From Dastarcus helophoroides (taxonomy: Eukaryota; Arthropoda; Insecta; Coleoptera; Bothrideridae), in contig CM053327.1 in assembly GCA_028583605.1 (NCBI GenBank), positions 46,588,010-46,652,009 of the forward strand: DNA of 64,000 nt, written 5' to 3'. This document shows, piece after piece, positions 62,164 through 64,000 of this stretch; positions within the stretch are counted from its first letter, which is position 1, and each line of letters opens with the position of its first letter. The notes below the pieces were generated by a model, which had not been told where the DNA came from, did not search any database, and saw nothing but the letters and a program-made list of their open reading frames with translations. A program made the translations under genes and the position numbers.

Positions 62164-64000
62164 CGAGTTTATATTCGAAATTCTACTCTTTCTAAAATTA
62201 TGACCTTAAAATGTAGACTTTTTTCGCAATCTCATTTTTTTTCTTAAAATGTCAAGACGATCATTTAAACTAATTAAAATTTTAATTTTAATTTAAAAAA
62301 AATGATTGAATTCAAAAATCTAACTTATTTTTGAAAGTTTGACTTAAAATTCGGAAATTCGAATTGAAAATCGAAATTTCAGAAACCATTCTTAACGAAT
62401 TTCAAGAACAAGATTAAAAGTTTGAATTTAATGTAAAAAATCGACTTTAGGAATTTTATAAGAAAGTAAAAGTGCCTTAAAGAATTTGAAATGTATTCTC
62501 AAAATATTAAAATTATAATAGTTTTAACTCTAAATCTCTGGTTTTTTATTTTTATAAGATTTAAAATTTTTCCAAAATTTTGATTTTTTCAGAAACTTTC
62601 TTATCAAAATTTCAAATTTTTTCTCACATTTTTAAAGTAACACTTTCTCATATTTGTCGCAATTTTAAAATTGCAACAACATTGAAAAATTGAGTTTAAA
62701 AATTGAAAAAAATTCGTCTTTAAAGTCGAAAATTCATAATTCATTTTTAATTTAATGTTCAAATTTCGAGAAAAAAAAAGAATTTCCAAAAAAAGTTTAC
62801 AATTTCACCCCAAAAAATGTCTAAATGTTGAGTGTTTTCTTGATTGAAATGTAATATTGTTGTTTGTTTTGTTTTTAATTTGGAGTTTGGATTTTAAGAA
62901 ATGCAAAGTTTAAATTTTGGCTTCAAAATTCAACCTTTTTTTTTTCTAGAAATTTGAATTAAAGGTCAAAATTTTAAGTCAAAAAATAAAAATCTTTAAA
63001 TTTAAATAACTTATGAAATTTCAGAAAAAATTCGTAATGTCTAGAATATTTATATTTTAAAAAAGTATGCTTTCTCGAAAATTACACTTTTTTTTGTTAA
63101 AATTTTCAGTCTAAACTCAAATTTCTCAACTCCAGAAATTTGTTTAAACATTTTTGAATTTTTAACGAATGGTGTATTTGTCTCAGATTTTTTCTTTCCT
63201 TACAAAATGATCCCTTCATAAATTCAAAGTTGCAGAAATAGCAACCAAAGTTTGTATTTAATTTCGATAAATATCAGTTTTAAAATCTGAAATTAAGACT
63301 TCAAATTTCAAAGAAAAAAGTAAAATTTTATACAACATTATTCGACTAATGTTGCTTAATTTTAATTATTTTCTTCGAAGTTTTATCTTTTCTGGAAATT
63401 TATAGTTTTTTATTTTGAGAAAAAAGTCCCCAATTTCTGGATCTAAATATCGACACATAAACAATTGCCGCTGTTATTAACAATTAAAGATTTGAAAAAA
63501 ACAGTCCAGTTTTTCGCAATTATTTCAAAAACAAAGCAAGTAAAATTCTTTTTTATTATGTTATTAAATATTGATTCAAAAATTTCACAAATTGACCAAA
63601 TCATCTAAAACTGTAAAAGAAAAAAAATCTGCTGGAAAAAATGATTTACATAAAGTTTTAGATTTTTCGTTTAGATTCCAAGTAGAATGATGATTATTAA
63701 AGTTGCTAATATGTTTTTTTTCCTTCGCTAAGGTTTTATGGCAACTATACTTAATATTATTGTAATTTTTCGATATTTATAATTGTTATAATCAATCTGG
63801 TAATTATTAATTTTTTAAACCATGAAAAACCTAAAAAAAATTAAATTTCTTAATAGTTTAGATAGTATTGTCGCGAATATTGTAGGTTACAGATACAATA
63901 TGCGAAATGGATTGCCTTGGATTCACCTAATTATTAACAAACTGAAACTGTACATATATTATATAAATAAGTTCGTAACAGAAAATAGTGTGAACACTCT
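62164..64000. other. AT-rich intergenic DNA
   Basis: Degenerate low-complexity sequence, mostly pyrimidine-rich up to 63.2 kb, then low-copy AT-rich DNA. The longest frame (62604-62789, minus) is unconvincing. I see no gene or repeat boundary. Confidence 0.5.

Noticed and set aside
1..64000. tRNA, rRNA or snRNA genes
   Set aside because: No cloverleaf, A/B box pair with flanking stem, or recognisable rRNA stretch was noticed by eye; a covariance search would be needed to be certain.

Overview
This window looks like nuclear DNA from an AT-rich insect genome, probably a beetle, although nothing here fixes the species. The clues are an insect-type seven-transmembrane odorant receptor, a painless-like TRPA channel, a cathepsin L cysteine protease with very short introns, a GH35 beta-galactosidase relic, a DUF4817-type transposase relic, gypsy-like solo LTRs and hAT-type elements. 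There is no bacterial, viral or organellar gene cluster.

Layout. 1-8 kb holds only degenerate AT-rich repeats. 8.06-20.05 kb is one odorant receptor gene in six phase-compatible exons (371 codons plus stop). Its introns are filled with repeats: a 1.5 kb array of a 15-bp unit and a 641-bp hAT MITE in intron 1, a 4.65 kb hAT-like element in intron 3, and a solo LTR beside the exon 5 acceptor in intron 4. A second hAT-like element, about 5.3 kb and built from a pyrimidine-rich satellite with ~1.3 kb higher-order repeats, sits about 50 bp after the stop codon. 26.3-27.4 kb is a nest of LTR within TIR element within LTR. 27.7-29.9 kb is a frameshifted GH35 beta-galactosidase pseudogene on the minus strand. 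30.9-35.4 kb holds ~500-bp satellite arrays in opposite orientations. 36.6-41 kb holds repeat copies around a unique stretch. 43.1-45.6 kb is the painless-like TRPA channel, whose reading frame breaks once at a GGG run. 46-57 kb is again repeats (palindromes, a CCTAA-like block, ~690-bp tandems). 58.1-59.2 kb is cathepsin L, broken once at an AAAA run and flanked by 1.48 kb inverted arms. 61.4-62.0 kb is an internally deleted transposase-derived ORF.

The most unusual signal is that two unrelated dispersed repeat families (called A and B here) carry compact modules that fit a hammerhead ribozyme of the short-helix-III type known from Penelope-like retroelements. They show CTGAAGA, a stem II, GAAA, a palindromic helix III, a UH cleavage site and a pairing helix I. 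In family A, stem II shows compensatory changes between copies. Many family A copies are foldbacks with two modules head to head.

The genes do not form a pathway: chemosensory receptor, thermo/nociceptive channel, digestive or lysosomal protease and a glycosidase relic. What joins them is heavy repeat invasion of introns and flanks. All family names come from motif recognition by eye; no database search was run.
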